From Clostridia bacterium (lineage in GTDB: Bacteria; Bacillota; Clostridia; Christensenellales; Aristaeellaceae), in contig JAEDIV010000108.1 of NCBI GenBank assembly GCA_016296675.1, positions 1-8,792 on the forward strand: a DNA stretch of 8,792 nt. The letters run 5' to 3'. Positions 1-7,489 of this stretch are shown here, piece by piece. The position numbers and the translations under genes are program-made. Under the pieces are notes generated by a model. It was not told the DNA's origin and did not search any database. It saw nothing but the letters and a program-made list of their open reading frames with translations. The stretch's first letter is position 1, and every line of letters starts with the position of its first letter.

Positions 1-1109
<1,109 letters not shown>

Positions 1110-1126
1110 GATGGATATCCTCCTAA

Positions 1127-1411
1127 TTATTCAACAATTGCGAGAATGTCGCCCTGACGGACGATGATGAACTCTTCGCCTTCCAGTTTGACTTCGGTGC
1201 CGGCGTACTTGGAATAGAAAACCTTCTGGCCGGGTTCTACATACATTTTGATTTCCTTGCCGTCAACGTTTCCGCCGGGGCCGACAGCGATAACTTCCGC
1301 CATCTGGGGCTTTTCCTTGGCAGCGCTGGTCAAAATGATGCCGCCCTTGGAAGTTTCTTCGGCTTCTACGTTCTTGATGACAACGCGATCGCCCAAAGGC
1401 TTGATTTTCAT
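1127..1411 (-). CDS. groES: 10 kDa co-chaperonin GroES
   Basis: GroES forms the heptameric lid of the GroEL folding chamber. The 94-residue product has the family's usual length. It starts MKIKPLGDRVVIK, the standard N-terminus, and carries the mobile loop around residues 17-36 with the GGIIL motif (23-27) that docks on the GroEL apical domain. The roof-loop region (VGPGGNVDGKE) and the C-terminal strand ending GDILAIVE are also as expected. The start is supported by an AGGAGG site at 1421-1426 with a 9-base spacer. It is the first gene of the groES-groEL operon, downstream of CIRCE on the same strand, which implies HrcA repression and induction by heat or misfolded protein. Confidence 0.98.
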   Translation of the reverse strand: MKIKPLGDRVVIKNVEAEETSKGGIILTSAAKEKPQMAEVIAVGPGGNVDGKEIKMYVEPGQKVFYSKYAGTEVKLEGEEFIIVRQGDILAIVE

Positions 1412-1442
1412 ATGAATGTGCCTCCTGTTAATGAATTCGTTG

Positions 1443-1469
1443 TTAGCACTCGCTTGATTAGAGTGCTAA
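1443..1469. promoter_or_regulatory. CIRCE operator (HrcA binding site)
   Basis: A perfect inverted repeat TTAGCACTC, nine bases, GAGTGCTAA, identical to the CIRCE consensus. It sits 32 bases upstream of the groES start and just downstream of the likely transcription start, the usual place for HrcA to block groES-groEL transcription. The hrcA gene itself is not in the window. Confidence 0.97.
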
Positions 1470-1475
1470 CCGATG

Positions 1476-1509
1476 ATCATAGTTTATCCAAATTCAGGAG
1501 AAAACGCAA
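1476..1509 (-). promoter_or_regulatory. Probable groES-groEL promoter
   Basis: Reading the minus strand, a TATGAT hexamer (1481-1476, five of six to TATAAT) lies seven bases before CIRCE, which would put the transcription start at the edge of the operator. The -35 is poor at ideal spacing (TTTTCT). An overlapping alternative is TTGCGT (1509-1504) with a 17-base spacer to TAAACT (1486-1481). Which hexamers are used cannot be decided by eye, but the location is right for a CIRCE-controlled promoter. Confidence 0.45.
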
Positions 1510-1548
1510 TAGGTGAGATGCGAAAAAACAGATAATTTTCTGTTAAGC

Positions 1549-1577
1549 TTGCGAAGGAGAAACGAACCTGATATAAT
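1549..1577 (+). promoter_or_regulatory. Sigma-A-type promoter of the dCMP deaminase gene
   Basis: TTGCGA (1549-1554), a 17-base spacer and a perfect TATAAT (1572-1577). Transcription would start near 1584, about 25 bases before the ATG at 1609. This rules against translation starting at the in-frame ATG at 1513, which would lie upstream of the transcript. Confidence 0.75.
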
Positions 1578-1608
1578 AGGAAAAAAGCCGAAGAAAGGGC
1601 ATGAATTT

Positions 1609-2061
1609 ATGAACGATAAATGGGATAAGCGTTTTATGTCGCTGGCACAGGAAATTGCGACCTGGGCAAGCTGCTATAAGCAAAACAGGAAAATCGGATG
1701 CGTGATCGTAAAGAACAAGCGGATTATGACCACGGGCTATAACGGCGCGCCGGCAGGCGTTCAGACATGCGTTGAGCGAGGCGAATGCATAAGAGAAAAG
1801 CTTGGCATCGCTTCCGGCACCAAGCATGAAATCTGCTATGCGACGCATGCTGAGCAGAACGCGATTATTCAGGCGGCGAAGCTCGGCGTGTCCATCGACG
1901 GAGCAACGCTTTACTGTACGCATCAGCCGTGCGTAATATGCGCAAAAATGATCGTGAATGCAGGCATTACGCGCGTTGTCTACAAAGAAGGGTATCCCGA
2001 TGAATTCTCTTTGCAGATGCTCAAAGAAGGAAACGTCATCCTTGAAAAATATGAGGAATAA
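1609..2061 (+). CDS. Deoxycytidylate (dCMP) deaminase
   Basis: Deaminates dCMP to dUMP, the thymidylate synthase substrate, in the cytosol. The 150-residue product matches the ComEB/dCMP deaminase family in length and motifs: GYNGAP at 43-48, zinc and proton-shuttle motif H80-A81-E82 within CYATHAEQNAI, and zinc cysteines C108 and C111 in QPCVICAKMIVNAGI. The segment with C54 and C60 before the HAE motif resembles the extra zinc-binding insertion of this family. The start is taken at 1609: the deaminase fold begins there (MNDKWDKRFMSLA), an AAAGGG site lies about 9 bases before, and the promoter TATAAT is at 1572-1577. The reading frame extends back to 1513, but those 32 residues are low in family resemblance and precede the promoter. 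It is monocistronic, divergent from groES and followed by a terminator. Confidence 0.93.
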   Translation: MNDKWDKRFMSLAQEIATWASCYKQNRKIGCVIVKNKRIMTTGYNGAPAGVQTCVERGECIREKLGIASGTKHEICYATHAEQNAIIQAAKLGVSIDGATLYCTHQPCVICAKMIVNAGITRVVYKEGYPDEFSLQMLKEGNVILEKYEE

Positions 2062-2072
2062 ATTCCTGGAAG

Positions 2073-2103
2073 GCCGACGGCGCTTGTCTGCGCGTCGGCT
2101 TTT
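2073..2103 (+). terminator. Intrinsic terminator after the dCMP deaminase gene
   Basis: GCCGACG (2073-2079) pairs with CGTCGGC (2093-2099). A further three pairs (CGC with GCG) form after one bulged G, leaving a six-base loop TTGTCT; TTTT follows. It begins 12 bases after the deaminase stop. The T-tract is short, so some read-through into the GH95 gene is possible; I found no convincing promoter between here and the GH95 start. Confidence 0.8.
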
Positions 2104-2132
2104 CGTGTATCGAAAGAAAAGGAGACAAGAAA

Positions 2133-4439
2133 ATGAATTCATCTTCGCAGCTTTGGTATAAATCGCCGGCGCGCCGGTGGACAGAAGCATTCCCGATTGG
2201 AAACGGTAGCCAGGGCGCAATGGTGTTTGGAAAACTGGATGAGGAAATACTTGACCTGAATCTCGATACCCTATGGAGCGGAAGACCGTATGAAAATCAG
2301 TCGATTCCGGACAGTAAGCAGACGCACGATCAGGCGCAGGCGCTTTCGATGAAGGGCGAATACAAGAAAGCCGAACAGCTTCTGGAAGAAAAACTGCTCT
2401 ACGAAAGAAACGGACAGACATATCTGCCGCTTGGAAAAATCAGGATGCAGTTTGACAATCTCCATCTCATGCAAGATTACCGGCGGGAACTGGATCTTGA
2501 ATGCGGCATTCACAGCGTCAAAGCGCGTTTTACAGGGAAAAACGGTCTGTTCTTAGTGGAATACAAGGCGTTTGTCTCCTATCCGGACAACTGTCTCGTA
2601 CTTCATATAAAGTCTGAAGAAAAAACCGGCCTGAAGCTGTCTTTGGACAGCCAGCTGACGCACGCGGTGTATGCAAAAGAAGGCATGCTGTTTATGAACG
2701 GACAATGCCCCGGGATGATGAATTCGGACAGAGATGGCTTTTTGGATGAAAACGGCATGTTTTTTGCTGCGGTTATGGGCGCAAAATCGGACGGAAATAT
2801 AAAGGGCATCGGCGGAAGAATCTTAATTGACAATGCAAAGGAAATCATGGTGATTCTTTCTGCCGAGGATTCCTTTAACGGCTTTCAGAATGATCCTTTG
2901 ACAAACGGAAAGGACTATAAAAACCCGCCTGCTGAGCGCGTACAGAAGGCACTTAAAAAGGATTATGCGCAGCTCTATTACGCGCATACAGAGGACTACG
3001 CTTCGCTTTTCAGCCGCATGGAGCTCAATATCGGAGAAACTGAAGCCGGCGCGTTTCCGACAGATCAGCGCCTTATAAACCATGACGCCGGTGCATGGGA
3101 TCCGTCGCTTTATACGCTTTTGTTCAATTATGCGCGATATCTGATCATTTCCGCCTCACGTCCCGGCACGCAGTGCATGAACCTTCAGGGAATCTGGAAT
3201 GATCATCTGTTTGCGCCGTGGTGCAGCAATTATACCGTAAATATCAATACGGAAATGAACTATTGGCCGGTGCTTGCGGCAAATCTTTGCGAATGTGATG
3301 AGCCGCTCATTCAGATGCTCAAGGAACTCTCTGTAACAGGCAGGCAAGCCGCGCAGGAATTATACGGCGCGCCCGGCTGGATCTGCCATCACAATTCCGA
3401 TCTGTGGCGGCAGGCATTCCCGGCCAAAGGCCTTGCGCAGTGGGGCTTCTGGTACAACGGCGGCGCGTGGCTTTCGAGGCATTTGTTCGATCATTACCTC
3501 TATACGATGGATGAAGCTTTCTTAAAGGAAACGGCTTATCCCATTATTCGCGGCTGCGCCGAGTTTTATCTTCACATGTTTGTTGAGGACGAAGGCAGGC
3601 TCATTTTGGCTCCGTCCACGTCGCCGGAAAACGCCTATATCCTTGAGAACGGCTCGCCCTGTTCTCTTTCCAAAGCTACGGCTATGACGCAGTCCATTGC
3701 GCGTGAAACGCTTGAAAATGCGGCAAAAACGGCGAGAATTCTGAATGTGGATGCAGAATTTATAAAGGCTTGTGAGGATGCAATTCAAAAAATGCGCCCG
3801 CTCACAATCGGAAGCGACGGACGGCTCATGGAATGGTATGACGAACGCCCTGATTATGATCCCAAACACAGGCATGTTTCGCACCTTTATGCCCTTCACC
3901 CGGCGCATGAGATTTCTCCTGAGAAAACGCCCGCGCTTGCCGAGGCGTGCAAAAAAACGCTCGAGGTTCGCGGAGACGACGGAACCGGATGGTCGCTTGG
4001 CTGGAAAATCAATTTCTGGGCCAGACTTGAGGACGGAAACCACGCGCTCAGGCTTCTGGACAGACAACTGAGGTTTGTGTCCGATGAGGGCTACAACTAC
4101 CAAAATGGCGGCGGCACATATCTGAATCTTTTCGATGCGCATCCTCCGTTTCAGATCGACGGAAACTTCGGCGCAGCCAGCGGTATCCTGGAAATGCTCG
4201 TAAAGCCCGTGTCCGGTGAAATCCATCTGCTTCCGGCGCTTCCCGAAAAGTGGGCGCGCGGCTATGTCCGCGGCTTAAAAGCACCGGGAAATGTTGAAAT
4301 TGACATGAAGTGGAAAAACGGTAAGGTGACATATGCAAAGCTTTCGACCGGATTTGGCGGCGATTATGTTTTGAATGCAAACGGAATGAAGAGAAAGATT
4401 CACCTGGAGGCGGCAAGACCCGTTGAGATCACCTTTTAA
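2133..4439 (+). CDS. GH95 family glycoside hydrolase (alpha-L-fucosidase or alpha-L-galactosidase)
   Basis: An inverting exo-glycosidase of family GH95, which removes terminal alpha-L-fucose (classically alpha-1,2-linked) or alpha-L-galactose. At 768 residues it is of normal length and complete. The N-terminal beta-domain starts LWYKSPARRWTEAFPIGNG (7-25) and is followed by the helical (alpha/alpha)6 barrel. Conserved blocks are NLQGIWND (350-357), NYTVNINTEMNYW (366-378), HHNSDLW (419-425), LAPSTSPEN (492-500) and FQIDGNFGA (673-681). By recalled comparison with Bifidobacterium AfcA, E499 is the probable general acid, N370 and N372 activate water, and D676 is also catalytic. T368 replaces the histidine of true fucosidases and matches the threonine reported in a Bacteroides alpha-L-galactosidase, so specificity is open. 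No signal peptide or membrane segment is visible, so it should be cytosolic. AAGGAG with an 8-base spacer sets the start. The downstream sulfatase gene follows after 18 bases, suggesting one operon. Confidence 0.93.
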   Translation: MNSSSQLWYKSPARRWTEAFPIGNGSQGAMVFGKLDEEILDLNLDTLWSGRPYENQSIPDSKQTHDQAQALSMKGEYKKAEQLLEEKLLYERNGQTYLPLGKIRMQFDNLHLMQDYRRELDLECGIHSVKARFTGKNGLFLVEYKAFVSYPDNCLVLHIKSEEKTGLKLSLDSQLTHAVYAKEGMLFMNGQCPGMMNSDRDGFLDENGMFFAAVMGAKSDGNIKGIGGRILIDNAKEIMVILSAEDSFNGFQNDPLTNGKDYKNPPAERVQKALKKDYAQLYYAHTEDYASLFSRMELNIGETEAGAFPTDQRLINHDAGAWDPSLYTLLFNYARYLIISASRPGTQCMNLQGIWNDHLFAPWCSNYTVNINTEMNYWPVLAANLCECDEPLIQMLKELSVTGRQAAQELYGAPGWICHHNSDLWRQAFPAKGLAQWGFWYNGGAWLSRHLFDHYLYTMDEAFLKETAYPIIRGCAEFYLHMFVEDEGRLILAPSTSPENAYILENGSPCSLSKATAMTQSIARETLENAAKTARILNVDAEFIKACEDAIQKMRPLTIGSDGRLMEWYDERPDYDPKHRHVSHLYALHPAHEISPEKTPALAEACKKTLEVRGDDGTGWSLGWKINFWARLEDGNHALRLLDRQLRFVSDEGYNYQNGGGTYLNLFDAHPPFQIDGNFGAASGILEMLVKPVSGEIHLLPALPEKWARGYVRGLKAPGNVEIDMKWKNGKVTYAKLSTGFGGDYVLNANGMKRKIHLEAARPVEITF

Positions 4440-4457
4440 TCTGTTTCGGAGGCCTAT

Positions 4458-5927
4458 ATGAAAAAGCCGAATATCATCTTTTTCCTCGCTGACGACATGG
4501 GCGCGTGGGCGATGCACTGCGCGGGCACAAAGGAAATTTATACCCCGAACCTCGACAGGCTGGAACGGGAGGGCGTGCGCTTTGAAAACTTTTTCTGCGC
4601 ATCTCCCGTCTGTTCGCCTGCCCGCGCGTCTATTCTGACGGGAACCATTCCCTCCGCGCACGGGGTTCATGATTGGCTGAGATGCGGAAACGTGGACGCG
4701 GTCAAATATGCAGAGGCCGGAAAAGAGAACCCTTACGGTGGGTATGCAGATGAAAAAGAACCCATTCAGTATCTGAAAAGCAACGTAACCTATACGGATG
4801 TGATGCGGGAAAGCGGCTATAACGTTGCGCTTTCGGGCAAATGGCATCTGGGCGATTCGGTGCATCCGCAGCACGGGTTTTCAAAGTGGTATACCATCGG
4901 AAAAGGCGGCTGCTTTTACTATCATCCCGATATTGTGGAGGATGAAAAGATCACGGTACGCCACGGCGAATACGTGACGGATCTGATCACGGATAAAGCA
5001 GTGTCCTATCTGGACGAGCTTTCAAAAGAGGATGCGCCTTTTTATTTGTCGGTTCACTATACCGCGCCGCATTCGCCGTGGGAAAGGGATCAGCACCCGA
5101 AAAAGTTCATCGAAATGTACGAAAAATGCACCTTTGATGAGATTCCCGATCTTCCGGATCATGTGAACAGCACGGTTTCAAACAGGGAGACAAACCCCAT
5201 CCACGGAACAGAAAAACGCCGCGAAAACCTGATTGGCTATTACGCCGCCATCACGGCAATGGACGAGGGGATCGGAAGAATCCTTGACAAAATCGATCAG
5301 CTCGGACTTTCCGAAAATACCTGCGTCATTTTTACCGCCGACAACGGCATGAGCATGGGCCACCACGGCATCTGGGGAAAGGGCAACGCAACGTTCCCGA
5401 TGAATATGTATGATACCGCCGTCAAGGTTCCGTTCATTGTAAGATGGCCCAATCATGCGCCAGAAGGGCTTGTGTCTAAAGAAATGGTTTCGGCGTACGA
5501 TCTTTTCCCGACGTTTGAAGAAATAATCGGAAGCAGAACAAAAACATCTGTGAAGCTTCCGGGAAAGAGCTTTTTAAAGGCGATTTGCGGCGAAGAGAGC
5601 CAAGATAAGGAAGTCGTTGTTTTTGACGAATACGGTCCGGTCAGGATGATACGGAATAAAACGGTCAAATATATCCATCGCTATCCCTATGGTCCGAACG
5701 AACTGTACGATCTTATTAGCGACCCGGGCGAGGAAGTCAATCTGATTGACGATAACAATTGGACTGAAACCGTAATTGAAATGCGTGCAAAGCTTCAAAG
5801 CTGGTTTTCGGCCTATGCGCGGCCTGAAATCGATGGCATATATGAAGATGTAACCGGCAGCGGCCAGATGTGCATGGCGGGCATATACGCCGACCGAAGG
5901 GAAGTTTATCCGCCAGTAGGGACGTGA
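4458..5927 (+). CDS. S1-family sulfatase, Cys-type, cytosolic
   Basis: A 489-residue arylsulfatase-like hydrolase that should cleave sulfate esters, most likely from a sugar given its partner gene. The modification motif C52-S-P-A-R56 followed by ASILTG matches C-x-P-x-R-x4-T-G; C52 must become formylglycine. Predicted calcium ligands are D12 and D13 (LADDMG), D295 and N296 (TADNG). Other active-site residues are K128 and H130 (SGKWHLG), H205 (TAPHSPW) and K308 (WGKGN). The C-terminal subdomain has LYDLISDPGEEVNL (416-429). The N-terminus MKKPNIIFFLADDMG is already the first beta-strand and metal site of the fold, so there is no signal peptide and the protein should stay in the cytosol. Start: CGGAGG with a 5-base spacer, 18 bases after the GH95 stop. 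The sulfatase subfamily and exact substrate cannot be named by eye. Confidence 0.94.
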   Translation: MKKPNIIFFLADDMGAWAMHCAGTKEIYTPNLDRLEREGVRFENFFCASPVCSPARASILTGTIPSAHGVHDWLRCGNVDAVKYAEAGKENPYGGYADEKEPIQYLKSNVTYTDVMRESGYNVALSGKWHLGDSVHPQHGFSKWYTIGKGGCFYYHPDIVEDEKITVRHGEYVTDLITDKAVSYLDELSKEDAPFYLSVHYTAPHSPWERDQHPKKFIEMYEKCTFDEIPDLPDHVNSTVSNRETNPIHGTEKRRENLIGYYAAITAMDEGIGRILDKIDQLGLSENTCVIFTADNGMSMGHHGIWGKGNATFPMNMYDTAVKVPFIVRWPNHAPEGLVSKEMVSAYDLFPTFEEIIGSRTKTSVKLPGKSFLKAICGEESQDKEVVVFDEYGPVRMIRNKTVKYIHRYPYGPNELYDLISDPGEEVNLIDDNNWTETVIEMRAKLQSWFSAYARPEIDGIYEDVTGSGQMCMAGIYADRREVYPPVGT

Positions 5928-5944
5928 AGGAACGTTATACAATG

Positions 5945-5977
5945 AAAAACGCCGGACTTTTTGAAAGGCCCGGCGCT
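5945..5977 (-). terminator. Intrinsic terminator of the permease-thioesterase operon
   Basis: A hairpin between converging genes: CGCCGG (5950-5955) pairs with CCGGCG (5970-5975), and after an A-C mismatch four weaker pairs continue toward the loop. Read on the minus strand, the stem is followed directly by TTTTT (5949-5945), so it terminates transcription after the thioesterase stop. On the plus strand only CTTAAAA follows, so it may end the sulfatase transcript weakly or not at all. No other terminator for the GH95-sulfatase pair is visible. Confidence 0.75.
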
Positions 5978-5999
5978 TAAAATGATGCATTTATAACCT

Positions 6000-6395
6000 T
6001 TATCCCAGATGCGCGCCGCTTGTCATGACGACAGCGACTTTTGTGCCCAGATCGTCTGTGATTGTAATTTCATAAAAGCAGTTGCGTCTTCCGTCTTTCA
6101 GGCATTTGCTTTCGCCAAAGAGGATTTTCCCCTTTGGGGCGGAAAGATAGGAAATCTGGCTTACGGTTGTGACGGTTGCGGGTTTTTCGAAATTGGTGGA
6201 CACGGCGAATACGAAATCTGCCAGCGTATAGGCGACGCCGCCCATGACGTGGCCGACGGCATTTAAGTGGTTTTCGGTGATTTTCATGGAGCATTTGGCG
6301 TAGTTTTCGCCGATTTCGTCGATTTCGATGCCGGTAGCTATGGTTGCATAGCGGTCGTTTGCGAAAAAGGCGCGGGCTTCATCGAGTTTGGACAT
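6000..6395 (-). CDS. PaaI-like hotdog-fold acyl-CoA thioesterase
   Basis: Likely hydrolyses an acyl- or aryl-CoA thioester in the cytosol; the substrate is unknown. The 131-residue length fits a single hotdog domain (4HBT/PaaI type). The hallmark central helix segment is HLNAVGHVMGGVAYTLAD (43-60), with N45 and D60 at the positions of the conserved Asn and the catalytic acid in PaaI; a Met (M51) stands where many members have His in HGG. Beta-strands TVTTVSQISYLSAPKGKIL and CFYEITITDDLGTKVAVVM follow as expected. The start is set by AAGGAGG at 6404-6410 with an 8-base spacer. It follows the permease gene by 13 bases, and the permease stop codon overlaps its ribosome binding site, pointing to translational coupling. 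Confidence 0.88.
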   Translation of the reverse strand: MSKLDEARAFFANDRYATIATGIEIDEIGENYAKCSMKITENHLNAVGHVMGGVAYTLADFVFAVSTNFEKPATVTTVSQISYLSAPKGKILFGESKCLKDGRRNCFYEITITDDLGTKVAVVMTSGAHLG

Positions 6396-6403
6396 GAAAC
6401 AAT

Positions 6404-6411
6404 CCTCCTTA
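6404..6411 (-). promoter_or_regulatory. Ribosome binding site overlapping the permease stop codon
   Basis: On the minus strand TAAGGAGG combines the permease stop codon TAA (6411-6409) with the thioesterase Shine-Dalgarno AAGGAGG (6410-6404). Ribosomes finishing the permease end on the initiation site of the next gene. Confidence 0.85.
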
Positions 6412-7335
6412 AATCAGAAGCGTGATGACGGGAATCGTCATAAAGCAAAGGAGCGTTGAGAGCATCACGCAGTTGGCGGCGTTTTCGGTTTCGCTTTTAT
6501 GCATTTCGGCCATGTTCAAGATGATGCTCGCGCACGGAGCTGCGGAAAGAATGAGAAGCGTAGCCTTGAATGCATCGGATACCGGGAGAAAGCATGTGAG
6601 CGCCCAACAGAAGAGCGGATAGAGAAGCAGTTTGCAAAGACAGGCGGCGTATACAAACGGGCGGCAGAAAAGCGTCTTTACGGGCGTTTGAGCAAGCCGC
6701 ATGCCAAGAATCATCATGCAGAGGGGCGTCGTCATATCAGACAGGAGCGAAAGCGCCTTTTTGATGAGATCCGGCGTGGAATCGCCTGCGCCGAAGATAT
6801 AAAGCGGAAGAGAGAAAAGCAGCGCAAGGATGGTTGGATTGACAATGGCGGCTTTGATCGTCATTGATTCTTTTTTGTTTGTAAGCGCATAAACGCCGAC
6901 CGTAAACACAAGAACATTCATTGAAAGAAGATATACAGAAGAATAGCACCACGCTTCCGGGGAATTCGGAAGGAGCGCCTTTACAATCGGAAGCCCGAAA
7001 AAGCCGACATTTCCCATGACGGATGCAATCGAAAGCATGCGGTATTTGCTGTCTGAGAAGCGCTTTTTGAAAATAAGAAAGATTCCGAGCATGAAAAGCG
7101 CCTGAAGGACAAGGGTAAAAATGAAAAATAAGCCCATATCCATAAGCTTTTTCCAAGAGAACTCCAGAGAAAGGAAATTATTGATCACCATGCACGGCGC
7201 GCAGAAATAAATGAGAATGGCGGAAAGCGTGGAAAGATGATCAGCGCTGGCTTTTTTGAATTTGCAAAGCGCATAGCCGGGGATGATGTAAAAAAGCGTC
7301 ATGAGAACATTGGTAAACGCAATCTGTACGGTCAT
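6409..7335 (-). CDS. AEC-family (auxin efflux carrier-like) permease
   Basis: An integral membrane transporter of the AEC family, whose bacterial members carry small organic acids such as malate or other anions; the substrate here is unknown. The 308-residue product has about ten hydrophobic segments (near 5-25, 36-56, 66-90, 104-124, 134-153, 168-188, 196-219, 230-250, 258-280, 287-308) in the family's 5+5 arrangement. Family signatures are VMGNVGFFGLPIVKALLP (106-123), NPTILALL, TTPLCMMILGMRLA and SAAPCASIILN (264-274), with helix-breaking prolines P115 and P267 in the fourth and ninth helices. The start is ATG at 7335-7333: AAAGGA (7350-7345) is 9 bases before it. An upstream TTG at 7344-7342 would add three residues but touches the ribosome binding site with no spacer. 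It is the first gene of a pair with the thioesterase. Confidence 0.9.
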   Translation of the reverse strand: MTVQIAFTNVLMTLFYIIPGYALCKFKKASADHLSTLSAILIYFCAPCMVINNFLSLEFSWKKLMDMGLFFIFTLVLQALFMLGIFLIFKKRFSDSKYRMLSIASVMGNVGFFGLPIVKALLPNSPEAWCYSSVYLLSMNVLVFTVGVYALTNKKESMTIKAAIVNPTILALLFSLPLYIFGAGDSTPDLIKKALSLLSDMTTPLCMMILGMRLAQTPVKTLFCRPFVYAACLCKLLLYPLFCWALTCFLPVSDAFKATLLILSAAPCASIILNMAEMHKSETENAANCVMLSTLLCFMTIPVITLLI

Positions 7336-7344
7336 TTTGATCAA

Positions 7345-7350
7345 TCCTTT
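7345..7350 (-). promoter_or_regulatory. Ribosome binding site fixing the permease start
   Basis: AAAGGA on the minus strand, nine bases before the ATG at 7335-7333 and zero bases before the alternative TTG at 7344-7342. The spacing favours ATG. Confidence 0.75.
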
Positions 7351-7365
7351 ATGTTTCGTTTCTGT

Positions 7366-7394
7366 ATTATATCATTTGTGTCTTAAGGGAAACA
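7366..7394 (-). promoter_or_regulatory. Promoter of the permease-thioesterase operon (extended -10)
   Basis: On the minus strand a perfect TATAAT (7371-7366) is preceded by TGA, giving the extended -10 motif TGnTATAAT. The -35 at 17-base spacing (TGTTTC, 7394-7389) is poor, so the extended -10 probably carries the promoter. An AAACA-GCC-TGTTT inverted repeat (7390-7402) lies over the -35 region and might be an operator, without further support. Confidence 0.7.
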
Positions 7395-7425
7395 GCCTGT
7401 TTGGGCTAAGTTTTGTAAATGAAGC

Positions 7426-7454
7426 TTGAATTCGGGCGATATATCTGGTATCAT
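7426..7454 (+). promoter_or_regulatory. Promoter of the udk-acetyltransferase operon
   Basis: TTGAAT (7426-7431), a 17-base spacer and TATCAT (7449-7454), preceded by TGG so that it is also an extended -10. Transcription would start near 7461, giving a leader of about 29 bases. It diverges from the permease promoter, with about 55 bases between the two -10 boxes. Confidence 0.75.
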
Positions 7455-7489
7455 TTAAGAAAGATAAGCACAAAGGAGAAACGAAGAGT

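Noticed and set aside
1543..2421. Minus-strand open frame of 292 codons
   Set aside because: Antisense to the dCMP deaminase, a terminator and the start of the GH95 gene; the translation is rich in Arg, Phe, Cys and Ser with no family resemblance.
3522..4226. Minus-strand open frame of 234 codons inside GH95
   Set aside because: Shadow of the GH95 reading frame; no ribosome binding site or motif that would support it.
4275..4874. Minus-strand open frame of 199 codons across the GH95-sulfatase junction
   Set aside because: Antisense to two well-supported genes and covers the sulfatase active-site codons; low-complexity basic composition.
7342..7344. TTG as the permease start
   Set aside because: It directly touches the AAAGGA ribosome binding site, whereas the ATG at 7335 has a normal 9-base spacer.
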